A stretch of 64,000 nucleotides of DNA, taken from Bacillota bacterium (GTDB lineage Bacteria > Bacillota > Clostridia > Lachnospirales > Lachnospiraceae). The position numbers and the translations under genes are program-made. Positions 47,982 to 56,788 of this stretch are shown here, piece after piece. The stretch's first letter is position 1, and each line of letters opens with the position of its first letter. Below the pieces are notes generated by a model. It did no database searches. It had not been told where the DNA came from and saw nothing but the letters and a program-made list of their open reading frames with translations. The DNA lies in the NCBI GenBank assembly GCA_023415655.1, contig JAEZKD010000195.1:3260-67259 (forward strand), written 5' to 3'.

Positions 47982-48139
47982 GTGGTAGTTCCTCCCTTAC
48001 GCATTAATTAATTACTTTAAGATTGTGCAGATTCTTATCATCCAAATTTTCTTATTTGACATTTTAATTTTCAATTGAATATTATTTTCTTTAAATGTTT
48101 ATTCTCATAATTATATCTATTTATAGAAAAGAAGTTACT

Positions 48140-48399
48140 ATAAGCTCCCTACACCCTCAATGCATAATAATTCTTCGCCACCTCCCGAATCACCTTCTTT
48201 AACTTTAAGTCAATCAAAAGACGATTCGATAATGGCCGCATTTGCAAGGGTTCATTGCAGCAACAAGCATCAGGTTGGCATGGTATTCATAACACCCATT
48301 CAACCAATTTATCATAATGCGACGTTCCTCCAAGGGTTGTCGCAATAATTCTATTGTTCTCATATCAAACTCGGGAAGCTCATCTAAGAATAGCACACC
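48140..48399 (-). pseudogene. Relic B: dprA 3' end fused to an internal comM fragment
   Basis: Bases 48140-48220 match the dprA 3' end (53191-53271) at about 78 of 81 positions. They continue at a shared AAG(AC) into 48219-48399, which matches comM bases about 54765-54946. A short frame still reads GVLFLDELPEFDMRTIELLR and LNGCYEYHANLMLVAAMNPC, the ComM AAA+ core. About 1.5 kb between the parental segments is deleted. The high identity of the dprA part suggests a fairly recent event. Confidence 0.9.
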
Positions 48400-48439
48400 C
48401 GTCAGGTTGGGAAGTTCATACAAAATGGCAAAACAAAAG

Positions 48440-48490
48440 AGGATAAAGAGAAAGGTATGAAAAATTTTACCCCCTCTTTACCCCCTTGTG
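48440..48490 (-). terminator. Terminator-like hairpin after the Cys-rich repeat gene
   Basis: GGATAAAGAGAAAGGT pairs imperfectly with ACCCCCTCTTTACCCC. It lies 30-80 bp beyond the stop at 48518 and resembles the hairpin at 45715-45762 in its AAAGAG/CTCTTT core. Confidence 0.45.
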
Positions 48491-48517
48491 GTTAATCCGG
48501 GGTAAATCTATTATATA

Positions 48518-50735
48518 TTAATATATTACTGGTTTAACAGACTGAGTCGATGAGAATGGACCACTTAGGCCACAGGCTCCACAATTAAGTCTGTTACTAC
48601 CCAAATAATGGCTTCCTGTTTCATTACTTGAACAACCAGCTCTCGTACAATTACGTTTATGATAAGATCCATTAACAGCTGACCATGAACCGTAACTATG
48701 GCCTAATGGACTTCCTGTTGTTGCTGAACATATGCTACATTTTTTTGCTGTGGTACAAGTCGCTGCTATTGTATAGCTATGTGTCACACTGCGCGAAGCT
48801 CCACATACATTACAAGATGCATCGCAAGTATTTGAATATGTATGTGATGTGCTTCGTGTCGCTCCGCATACATTACAAGATGTATCACATTTATTTGAAT
48901 ATGTATGTGATGTACTTCGTGTCGCTCCACATTCATCACAGGAACTATCACAAGCATTTGAGTACGTATGTGATGTACTTCGTGTCGCTCCGCATACATT
49001 ACAAGATGTATCACATTTATTTGAGTATGTATGTGATATACTTCGTGTCGCTCCGCATACATTACAAGATGTATCACAATTATTTAAGTATGTATGTGAT
49101 GTACTTCGTGTCGCTCCGCATACATTACAAGATGTATCACAATTATTTGAATATGTATGTGAGGTACTTCGTGTCGATCCACATTCATTACAAGATGTAT
49201 CACAATTATTTGAATATGCATGTGAGGTACTTCGTGTCGCTCCACATTCATTACAAGATGTATCACAATTATTTGAATATGTATGTGAGGTACTTCGTGT
49301 CGCTCCACAATTATTATTACAAGAAGTATCGCAATTATTTGAATATGTATGTCCAATCTTACTTGTATATTCTGTATTACAACGTGTACATATTTTACCA
49401 TAAGTACATGTAGCTGTTCCTCCGGTATGAGCATTTAGAAAGGTATTTTTATAATGCCAACAATCTTGACATATTTGAACCCATGTCCCACCTATACAGT
49501 TAGTTCCAGTAGCATCAAATTTACCTGGAAGAAAATTGTGATAATCTACTTGAGAAAATCCACATTTACAGTATTTATAGTGCTTTATATCATCATCAGA
49601 CTTTTCTGTCCAGTTGCCCATCTTATGAGATTCTTCACCTGATTCCATTTTGCAATAGGTACATACTTTCTTATGTTCACTATCATCAAACTGGGTGAGC
49701 TACTCCACATATATTACACGACTCGCTACAAGGATACGTATATTCATGCTGGTTTATATGTACTTGATAATAATAGGTTTCAATAGCCTGCTTAATCATA
49801 TCAGCATAGCTTCTAGCCGATGTAGCGTCACACACTAATTCTGTTGATTCATTACCAAGAGAATCATACAATGTTCTATAACGTACTTCCTTCAATAGAA
49901 ATTTTTCTGCATATTCATTGTTAACATATACTATACCATAATCATAGTATACATCATCATAGCAATATACATACTGATTACATGCAATTATTAACGAAGC
50001 CCCATCATACATTAATAACAAACAGCCTAAGATAAATTCCAATGAAATAGCTGGTGTACATAAAAATGCTTGTGAAATCCAAAATGCTGCTATATCTATA
50101 GACAATCTTTCTGGTACCTCATATTGTTTTCCAAGTTCTTTTAGACTTACTACATGTTGATTGTACATTGTTCCGGAAAGTTTCGGAGCAGCATTCCAAT
50201 TACTGGCAGACGTAATATATACATAATCACTTGGAATTGAGGTTATGTTATTACTATTTTCATTACTTATCATTTTATTATGTTCTTTTTGAGTAATGGA
50301 AATCGATTTACTTACAAAATCAATACCCGACAATTCTTCGCTTAAGTCTTTACTATTCTGTGATAAAGGTTTCTTAATATAATTTATCGCAAAATCCATG
50401 TTGTCATTAGAAATAACCTCACTATTTTGTTCAGTTAATGAAGGAAACATTGTATCACTTATAATTAAGTTATCATATTCAATGCATGTTATGCCCCCAG
50501 TTACCACATCCAATGTAGTCTCACGAGTTAATACTCCATCTACATAAGTTTTTATACATTTAGTATCACTTTGATCTAATATCAGATAATTTATTTCCTT
50601 ATACTCTTCAATAGTTATTAAATAGTTTTTACTTTCATTATTATCAATTGAAACTGCTGAAGCGTTAATTTCGTTTATAGATGAATTCATAAAAACTAAT
50701 AACACTAAAAATATTGAAACTAATCTTTTGATGAT
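48518..50735 (-). pseudogene. Secreted protein with 21-residue Cys-rich repeats, frameshifted and with altered start
   Basis: Two frames join into one gene of about 730 residues. The first (to a TGA at 49686) has a signal peptide (IKRLVSIFLVLLVFMNSSIN to NASA), a domain of about 300 residues of unknown family, and ends HEYTYPCSESCNICGVAHPV. One base after the stop the next frame continues DDSEHKKVCTYCKMESGEES and runs to 48518. AGGAGG (50744-50749) points to an ATC codon at 50735, not ATG. A GTG at 50705 would remove the basic start of the signal peptide. The C-terminal part has nine 21-residue repeats and a final domain with four Cys. It is probably a decayed surface or exported protein. Confidence 0.8.
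48782..49351 (-). repeat. Nine tandem 63-bp repeats encoding HTYSNNCDTSCNVCGATRSTS
   Basis: Nine in-frame units of 63 bp (one of 66 bp) each encode a His, and Cys in a CDxxCNxCG arrangement, suited to binding a metal ion or forming disulfides. Units differ at a few positions (N/K/A/T after YSN, V/E before CG), so they have been exchanged or expanded recently. The reading is uninterrupted throughout, even though the gene around it has a frameshift. Confidence 0.92.
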
Positions 50736-50768
50736 CCCCTTACCCTCCTAGATACATATCGATATTCT

Positions 50769-51158
50769 TTAATTCTGTTTCTTTAGAAAATTTAAATATA
50801 ATAATAAAATAATAAGAATAATAATTAATAATACAGAAAAAACTATAAATATAATATTTTCAGAAATTATAAATGAATAAACGAAGATTATTTCCATTAT
50901 AATCCTACTAATTGCAATAAAATTAAAATACCATTTTAAGATTCTTTTATAATTAATATTTACCTTATTTTTTATAACGTATATTGCACTTAGAATGGTA
51001 ATAGAAATAATAAAATACATAGCATTTGCAATAGAATAATTACTTCTTGAGTCAAATAAATCATTAATTGCATTTACTAACAAATATAAACTTACAATTA
51101 CTATTACTGAATTTCTAATTAATTTATTATCTTGTAACCCGTTTTCTATATTATTCAC
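50769..51158 (-). CDS. Four-helix membrane protein
   Basis: 129 residues, strongly hydrophobic, with about four membrane segments (about 17-29, 38-57, 71-90 and 95-123). It is Ile-rich and coded by very AT-rich DNA. The GTG start (51158) has only a poorly spaced GAAAAGAG. It lies just upstream of the Cys-rich repeat gene on the same strand and could be its membrane partner. No family is recognised. Confidence 0.5.
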   Translation of the reverse strand: MNNIENGLQDNKLIRNSVIVIVSLYLLVNAINDLFDSRSNYSIANAMYFIISITILSAIYVIKNKVNINYKRILKWYFNFIAISRIIMEIIFVYSFIISENIIFIVFSVLLIIILIILLLYLNFLKKQN

Positions 51159-51511
51159 CTCTTTTCATTTATACTTAATAATATGTTCCAAAAAATAATC
51201 CCCCTTCCATGAAAATATCGAAAAAAATCACCTCCAAACGTATCTGATTGCAACATAATACAACAATAATATACTATTTTAAACATAAATATATGATATT
51301 TTACATTAATCCCCTTTTATTGTAAACTGTCATTGTTACCAAATTTTTACAATTAACTTTATGTAAAGTGCAGAACTTATTTCCAGTTTCACCTGATTAA
51401 AGTCCACTTTGCACGATTAAATTCCACCTTCTTTTCATTAATGGATTTTACTCGTGCACTCAAACCGTTATAATACAGATATGGTTTCCTGCCTGTGCGG
51501 AAAGAGGATAT
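51159..51511. other. Intergenic stretch before the transposase remnant
   Basis: AT-rich to 51360. The segment 51360-51500, with TTTGCACGATTAAATTCCACC, may be the end of the insertion sequence that the remnant belonged to, but I found no matching inverted repeat in the window. Confidence 0.35.
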
Positions 51512-51897
51512 ATGAAAGATAACCAAAAACATTTAACTTTAAGTACCGAATTACGATTGAACAAAGCCTGAACGAAGGATAAACCTTTTCTGCTATTGCT
51601 ATTATACTTGAGAAATCCCCTACTACTATATCAAAAGAAATTCGTAAGCATCGTTCTATTAAGCAACACAAAGACAAAAGTAAACTTCCAAGATGCAGTC
51701 ATGATAATACTTGTAAAATTAAACATTTATGTGGTAACTCTCCATGTCAACGCTTATGCAGAGATTGTAAGACTTGCAGAAACCTATGTACACTGTACAA
51801 ACAAAAGGAATATAGAAGGTTACGTAAAGCTCCTTATGTTTGTAATTCCTGTTCTAGCCTTAGTAGTTGTCCTTACTTTCGATGGACTTATTTAGCA
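51512..51897 (+). pseudogene. IS30-family transposase N-terminal remnant
   Basis: Starting at an ATG (51512) the plus strand reads MKDNQKHLTLSTELRLNKA, a TGA, TKDK, a frameshift, then FSAIAIILEKSPTTISKEIR KHRSIKQH. A Cys-rich stretch follows (CKIKHLCGNSPCQRLCRDCK, CNSCSSLSSCPYFRW). This is the HTH and zinc-type region of IS30-like transposases. The catalytic DDE core is absent. The remnant ends exactly where dprA relic C begins. Confidence 0.8.
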
Positions 51898-52131
51898 ATC
51901 CTTGTTCACTAAAGATTTGATCTTGGATAACGTATTCTCTTTTGCCGTAAATATCTCCTTTACCTCTTGATAATAGTCCAACAGCTCGGTAATTTTCTGA
52001 TATCCGATCAATATTTACGAATACGGCTTGACGATAGTTGAGAATTAAAATAAATGGCTTCCTTTTCATAACGCTTGAGCTGTATCCTTTAGGCGGTTTG
52101 GATTCGCTTTCGAATACAGCTGGAATTATTT
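51898..52131 (-). pseudogene. Relic C: dprA 5' part fused to a comM 3' fragment
   Basis: Bases 51898-52002 match dprA 54145-54249, and 52010-52131 match comM about 54511-54633, joined by 7 nt with about 270 bp of the parent removed. The comM frame reads SSCIRKRIQTA, a stop, RIQLKRYEKEAIYFNSQLSS SRIRKY. An open frame of 96 codons in another frame (51860-52150) starts MKKILVQIIPAVF after a good AAGGAGGT, so a chimeric peptide could still be made. Its first codons match neither parent. Confidence 0.88.
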
Positions 52132-52194
52132 GTACTAAAATCTTTTTCATTATAACCTCCTTACGAAAGTTTAAAATAAATCCACAATTAGTAA

Positions 52195-52356
52195 TCACCC
52201 ACAAATATTCGTTGTAATAATAAAAACTAATATACTACTTAAAACAAATAAAAACATACTGATTCTTGCGATTATTATTCTATAATTACTTTTCTTAAAA
52301 TAGTAATTAACTAAAAAAACTAAAACACTCGCTAAAAAATATAATGTAAATAACAT
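52195..52356 (-). CDS. 53-residue two-helix membrane protein
   Basis: The ATG at 52356 opens a frame of 53 codons (MLFTLYFLASVLVFLVNYYF, KKSNYRIIIARISMFLFVLS, SILVFIITTNICG). Two hydrophobic helices are separated by a basic loop. It overlaps the stop of the next gene upstream by 25 bp, a sign of translational coupling. Not recognised; supported by composition and overlap only. Confidence 0.4.
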   Translation of the reverse strand: MLFTLYFLASVLVFLVNYYFKKSNYRIIIARISMFLFVLSSILVFIITTNICG

Positions 52357-52568
52357 TTCAATTTTTTATTATTATTCCAATAATAAAAAGTATAAAATAG
52401 TTCGTGTAAAATAATTATAACTGTTGATGAATATACTAACGGATCACATTTATTTAATGAATACTTTTCATTTTTTTCTATATACCTTCTTATTCCAATA
52501 TATAGAAAATCAATAGTAATAATTAGCATAATACCAACTACAAAAATTACTTGTTCGTTTAAAATCAT
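52332..52568 (-). CDS. 78-residue membrane protein
   Basis: From the ATG at 52568, which follows GGAGGGG by six bases (an earlier ATG overlaps this ribosome site). Two hydrophobic segments (about 7-23 and 47-62) and a polar, Lys-rich end. No family recognised. It overlaps the 53-residue gene. Confidence 0.5.
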   Translation of the reverse strand: MILNEQVIFVVGIMLIITIDFLYIGIRRYIEKNEKYSLNKCDPLVYSSTVIIILHELFYTFYYWNNNKKLKCYLHYIF

Positions 52569-53100
52569 ACGTTTCCCCTCCAATACGTAAAATTTTACTT
52601 ATACTTTTAAATTGAAATGTCATTCTTAAATACAAAATTAAATGAATATGCATTTTTTTACTATATTATACTAATTCTTACATTTTTAGCATGCTTATTT
52701 GCTAATTATATCGTTGTATTGATAAAAAACAACCACTTAGTCGTAAACTGCAGCATTTTGACGTAAATTGCATATTGCGAAACTTCAAATACTTTAAATA
52801 CAGTATTTTGTACCCTATCATAAAATCAAGAAAGAGATCGGAATGTTGTAATCCTAGAACTTAAGCATCATTAAAACCAAAGGGAAACAAAAAGTATGTT
52901 TTATTCTTCTCCAGTTCAAATTTACAAGATATGCTTATATGTTATTTGGCAACCAATATAAGGAAACACAAATTTACATTTCATATTTACTAACGTGCTA
53001 CTCTTAATTCTACACAACCTCATTCCAAAACACCTTTATCCCTTTTTACATACAGCAGTTCGCATTTAGATACTTTCCACACATTAGAATTAATGTTCTC
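52569..53100. other. AT-rich intergenic region between the island and dprA
   Basis: About 530 bp with no credible gene on either strand and stop codons in all frames. It contains the promoter region of the gene at 52332-52568. I see no repeat that matches the rest of the window. Confidence 0.4.
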
Positions 53101-53138
53101 AAAAAAAGACCACTAAAGCTGATTCCGCTTCATTGACC
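53101..53138 (-). terminator. Terminator of dprA
   Basis: Minus strand GGTCAATGAAGC pairs over 11 of 12 positions (three G-U) with GCTTTAGTGGTC and is followed by seven T. It lies 60 bp beyond the dprA stop and separates the comM-dprA unit from the island. Confidence 0.75.
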
Positions 53139-53199
53139 GTTCTCTATATATTTTTTTTATAGATTAACCCTTCACGTTATACTAGTTAATATAAGCTCC

Positions 53200-54303
53200 C
53201 TACACCCTCAAAGCATAATAATTCTTAGCCACCTCCCGAATCACCTGCTTTAACTTTAAGTCAATCAAAAGCCCAGAGACTCTCCCAACATCCAACCTCA
53301 TCTGCTCCACCAACCGTCCAAGATACACTGGCTCTAACGATAAATACCCAACTAACCTGATTTCTTCCTCACTTAACATCTCCTTGGTTTGTTCCAACAG
53401 TGAACCAACCACTTGATTCTCAAGCTTAGTATCCAGATGAAAATATTCCAACATATCTCTTGGATGGCAAACGACCTGAGCACCCATTCGAGCAAGTCGA
53501 TTACAACCAACCGATAATTCATCCGTAATCCTCCCTGGAATAACAAAGATATCCTTCCCCTGTTCCAATCCCTGATCTACCGTAATAAACGAACCACTTC
53601 TCTCCTTTGCTTCTACCACAAGAATCGCATCACTCATTCCAGCTATGATTCGATTCCTTCGAGGGAAGTTCCCTGCTCTTGGCTTCACATGATAGCCATA
53701 CTCAGACATAACTCCACCCTTTCCCTTCATCTGTTCATATAGATAACGATTGCTTTCTGGGTAACAGCAATCAATCCCACAGCCTAAGACTCCTAAGGTA
53801 TAGCCATCTGCCATCAGTGCCCCTTGATGACTGTATCCATCCACTCCCATTGCCAATCCACTAATGATCTGAACTCCCTCTTTCGCTAGCTCTCGAGCAA
53901 AGTACATCGATAACTCCCTGCCATAATTCGTGCAGTTTCTCGCTCCAACAATAGCTAGCTTCGGTTTCGTAAGGTCAGGAAGCTTTCCCTTCACATACAG
54001 TGCATAAGGTGGCTCATATACCTGCAAGATTGCTTTTGGATAATCCTCATCTTGTTGTAAGACAAACTTAGTTTCTTCTTTGATCAGTTTTTCATATAAC
54101 CGGTGAACCTCGTCTTCTTCATGTACCTTTGATAAATATTCGATATCCTTTTTCACTAGAGATTTAATTTTGGATAACGTATTCTCTTTTGCAGTAAATA
54201 TCTCCTTTACCTCTTGATAGTAATCCAGCAGCTCAGTAATTTTCTGATAACCAATTCCGTTGATGTTACATAACCAAAACCAATATTCACGCTCATTTAG
54301 CAT
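53200..54303 (-). CDS. dprA: DNA processing protein DprA (Smf)
   Basis: 367 residues from the ATG at 54303 (MLNEREYWFWLCNINGIGYQ). The frame extends to 54339 inside comM. An N-terminal SAM/HhH-like domain (about 1-70) is followed by the Rossmann core with KLAIVGARNCTNYGRELSMY, IISGLAMGVDGYSHQGAL and GSFITVDQGLEQGKDIFVIPG, and a C-terminal winged-helix. It loads RecA onto incoming single-stranded DNA in transformation. The start overlaps the comM stop by 11 bp, so the two are translated together. topA, its usual neighbour, is displaced by the island. Confidence 0.96.
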   Translation of the reverse strand: MLNEREYWFWLCNINGIGYQKITELLDYYQEVKEIFTAKENTLSKIKSLVKKDIEYLSKVHEEDEVHRLYEKLIKEETKFVLQQDEDYPKAILQVYEPPYALYVKGKLPDLTKPKLAIVGARNCTNYGRELSMYFARELAKEGVQIISGLAMGVDGYSHQGALMADGYTLGVLGCGIDCCYPESNRYLYEQMKGKGGVMSEYGYHVKPRAGNFPRRNRIIAGMSDAILVVEAKERSGSFITVDQGLEQGKDIFVIPGRITDELSVGCNRLARMGAQVVCHPRDMLEYFHLDTKLENQVVGSLLEQTKEMLSEEEIRLVGYLSLEPVYLGRLVEQMRLDVGRVSGLLIDLKLKQVIREVAKNYYALRV

Positions 54304-55852
54304 ACGATTTCTCACCACCCATCCAATATTTATGTTCAAAACTACGATAACAAACTGCTTCGCTCAGATGTCGTTCTTTGATGTCTTCACTTTCTTCTAA
54401 ATCTGCGATAGTCCTAGCAACTTTTAGTATTCGATGATAACCTCTGGAACTTAGTTCTAGCTGGTCAAATACCTTCTCCATCCACTGCTGCTCATTCTTT
54501 CCTAATACACAATATTTACGAATACGACTTGACGATAACTGAGCATTAAAATAAATGGCTTCCTTTTCATAACGCTTTAGCTGTATCCTTCTAGCGGTTT
54601 GGATTCGCTTTCGAATACAGCTTGAGCTTTCTTGTTCGGTTGTATTATGTAGTTGGTGGTAGTCAATTTCAGAAGTTTCAATGAAGACATCAATTCGATC
54701 AAGAAGTGGTCCTGAGATATGATTCAGATATCGATGGATCTGTGGATAGGAGCAATGACAACGAAGACGATTGGGATAATAGCCACATTTACAAGGGTTC
54801 ATTGCGGCAACAAGCATCAGGTTTGCCGGGTATTCATAACAGCCATTCAGCCGATTTATCATAATACGACGCTCCTCCAAGGGTTGTCGTAGTAGTTCTA
54901 GTGTTCTCATATCAAACTCGGGAAGCTCATCTAGAAACAGCACACCATTCGTAGCAAGCGAAATCTCTCCTGGTCTTGGGTAACGTCCACCTCCTACTAA
55001 GGCATTGCTCGTAATCGAATGGTGAGGAGCACGAAAGGGGCGTGTGAGTAGCAATGGCTGATTGGAATCCATATGACCAGATACACTATATACTTTCGTT
55101 AATTCTAAACTCTCTGCTAAAGTAAGCTCTGGCATAATGGTTGGTATTCGTTTGGCAAGCATTGTCTTACCAGAACCAGGGGTTCCAATCATCATCAAAT
55201 GATGCATTCCTGCAACTGCTACCTCAATGGCACGCTTTGCACTCTCTTGGCCACATACCTCATGAAAGTCCATATCATATGCCATATGAATTCCATCCTC
55301 GAATAATTGCTTCACATCCACGAACTCTGCATCGATTGGCAAAGCACCCATAAGATATAAAAAAGCTTCCTTAAGTGAAGATACGCCAATCATCTCTATC
55401 TCAGAGATGACAGCTCCCTCTCTTGCATTTTCTTTTGGAAGGATACACCGAACAAACCCCTGCTCCTTAGCAGCGGTTACCATAGGAAGTACACCATTGA
55501 TCCGATGAAGTCCAGCATCTAAACTGAGCTCCCCAATAAATACTGTTTTTTCTATGAATTCTTCTGGAATATGACCGGATGCGGTCAGAATAGAAATAGC
55601 GATTGCCAGATCAAACATCGTTCCCTCTTTTCGAACATCTGCTGGCGATAGATTAATGGTAATTCTCTTTGGTGGTAAGCGAAACTCTGCATTCTTAAGT
55701 GCTACACGAACTCGTTCCTTTGCTTCTCGAACTTCTGTCCCTAATAGTCCAACCAATTCTAGGCATGGTAGCCCATCACTGACATCCGCTTCCACCTGTA
55801 CAACATAAGCACTCATACCTTCCAGTGCTGCACTATAGACCTTACTAAACAT
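54293..55852 (-). CDS. comM: Competence-type AAA+ Mg-chelatase-like helicase ComM (YifB)
   Basis: 519 residues from the ATG at 55852 (MFSKVYSAALEGMSAYVVQV). The N-terminal ChlI domain has DGLPCLELVGLLGTEVREAK and ITINLSPADVRKEGTMFDLA. The AAA+ core follows, with Walker A MMIGTPGSGKTMLAKRIP, GVLFLDELPEFDMRTLELLR (Walker B) and LMLVAAMNPCKCGYYPN. A C-terminal domain contains LSSRGYHRILKVARTIADL. ComM helps branch migration during natural transformation in other bacteria. It is paired with dprA. Confidence 0.95.
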   Translation of the reverse strand: MFSKVYSAALEGMSAYVVQVEADVSDGLPCLELVGLLGTEVREAKERVRVALKNAEFRLPPKRITINLSPADVRKEGTMFDLAIAISILTASGHIPEEFIEKTVFIGELSLDAGLHRINGVLPMVTAAKEQGFVRCILPKENAREGAVISEIEMIGVSSLKEAFLYLMGALPIDAEFVDVKQLFEDGIHMAYDMDFHEVCGQESAKRAIEVAVAGMHHLMMIGTPGSGKTMLAKRIPTIMPELTLAESLELTKVYSVSGHMDSNQPLLLTRPFRAPHHSITSNALVGGGRYPRPGEISLATNGVLFLDELPEFDMRTLELLRQPLEERRIMINRLNGCYEYPANLMLVAAMNPCKCGYYPNRLRCHCSYPQIHRYLNHISGPLLDRIDVFIETSEIDYHQLHNTTEQESSSCIRKRIQTARRIQLKRYEKEAIYFNAQLSSSRIRKYCVLGKNEQQWMEKVFDQLELSSRGYHRILKVARTIADLEESEDIKERHLSEAVCYRSFEHKYWMGGEKSYAK

Positions 55853-56027
55853 ACAAATCCTTTCCTCTCCAAGAAAGGTACTAGCATTATTATACCTCAG
55901 CAAATTTTCTAGACGCAACTAAAAGTAAAAGATTCGTATGTGTTGATGTGACGTTTTTCTACAATTTAAATTGAACTAGCATATACCTCAATCGAATGGA
56001 CATAATCGTTTCCTTTGATCCAATATA

Positions 56028-56324
56028 TTAGTTTTGTTTCCTACGCCTTCTATGCCTTACGACTGAACAAAGATTAACTACAATAAATAGAACAATTAAT
56101 ACAACAAGGCCATGTATACTATATTTCTCATAACTCCAATGCGCTTCCATATAATCACCAATTACGAAATATTCGATTACAATCACAGGGACCCATAAAA
56201 AAACACTTTCGATTGTGCACCAAAACCATGAATGCTTCTCACTAGGTATTTCAGGATCACAATCATAACTATGTACTGAATCAACATAATTCCCACCACT
56301 ATCATAAACATCCTCGTCAGGCAT
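56028..56324 (-). CDS. Small membrane protein with acidic N-terminus
   Basis: 98 residues. The N-terminal 35 residues are acidic and polar. Two hydrophobic segments follow (about 37-56 and 70-87), with a strongly basic tail (RHRRRRKQN). No family recognised. It lies between comM and the structured non-coding patch. Ribosome-site support is modest. Confidence 0.45.
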   Translation of the reverse strand: MPDEDVYDSGGNYVDSVHSYDCDPEIPSEKHSWFWCTIESVFLWVPVIVIEYFVIGDYMEAHWSYEKYSIHGLVVLIVLFIVVNLCSVVRHRRRRKQN

Positions 56325-56390
56325 ATTAGTCCTCCAGATTAAATATTAATATTACATTATATTCAAAATACCTCGTTTCTGTTCTTGTGG

Positions 56391-56675
56391 TTATAAACAA
56401 TGACTTAGAGCAAAGTGTTTCGCTTGCGAAACACACCGCCTGCGGCGAGTTGCGAAAGCAACATCTTCCTTTTCGCGCAGTGCGATCCTTTGCCCTGTCT
56501 TTTAGGGTATTTGTTTAAGTATAGGATACGAATCTTCCTATACTTAAACAAATTGTGCATCACACACTTTGTTTACGCTCCAAGTAGCTAATCCACCGAG
56601 TGTACATTGTATGCCCTGTTCTTTAGGGCATTGGTTGAGATATAGGAGACGACACTTCCTATACTTTAATAAAAT
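56391..56675. repeat. Structured non-coding repeat patch
   Basis: A GC-richer first part contains consecutive tight hairpins: GTGTTTCGC/GCGAAACAC (56415-56434), CCGC/GCGG (56436-56445), GTTGC-GAAA-GCAAC (56449-56462). Two copies of a unit of about 65 bp follow 121 bp apart (from 56491 and 56612). Each has a GCCCTGT..TTTAGGG hairpin and a TATAGGA..TCCTATA hairpin. In the first copy this is a perfect 18-bp stem (56509-56526 with 56536-56553). No open frame is convincing. It may be a miniature mobile repeat, a structured RNA or a set of terminators. Confidence 0.7.
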
Positions 56676-56730
56676 CTACTTTACACATCTCACTATTACG
56701 ATTATCATAGCACACCACTTGTCGTAAACT

Positions 56731-56770
56731 TAAAAACGTCTGTCCATTATCAATCAATGGACAGACGTCT
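56731..56770 (-). terminator. Terminator of the VOC-family gene
   Basis: A perfect 13-bp stem: ACGTCTGTCCATT (56736-56748) pairs with AATGGACAGACGT (56756-56768) around a 7-nt loop. On the minus strand it is followed by TTTTTAAG. It begins about 20 bp past the stop at 56789. Confidence 0.9.
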
Positions 56771-56788
56771 TATATATTTGTACTAAAC

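Noticed and set aside
48685..49413. Long plus-strand open frames opposite the Cys-rich repeats
   Set aside because: They only mirror the 63-bp repeat on the other strand; no ribosome site and no family.
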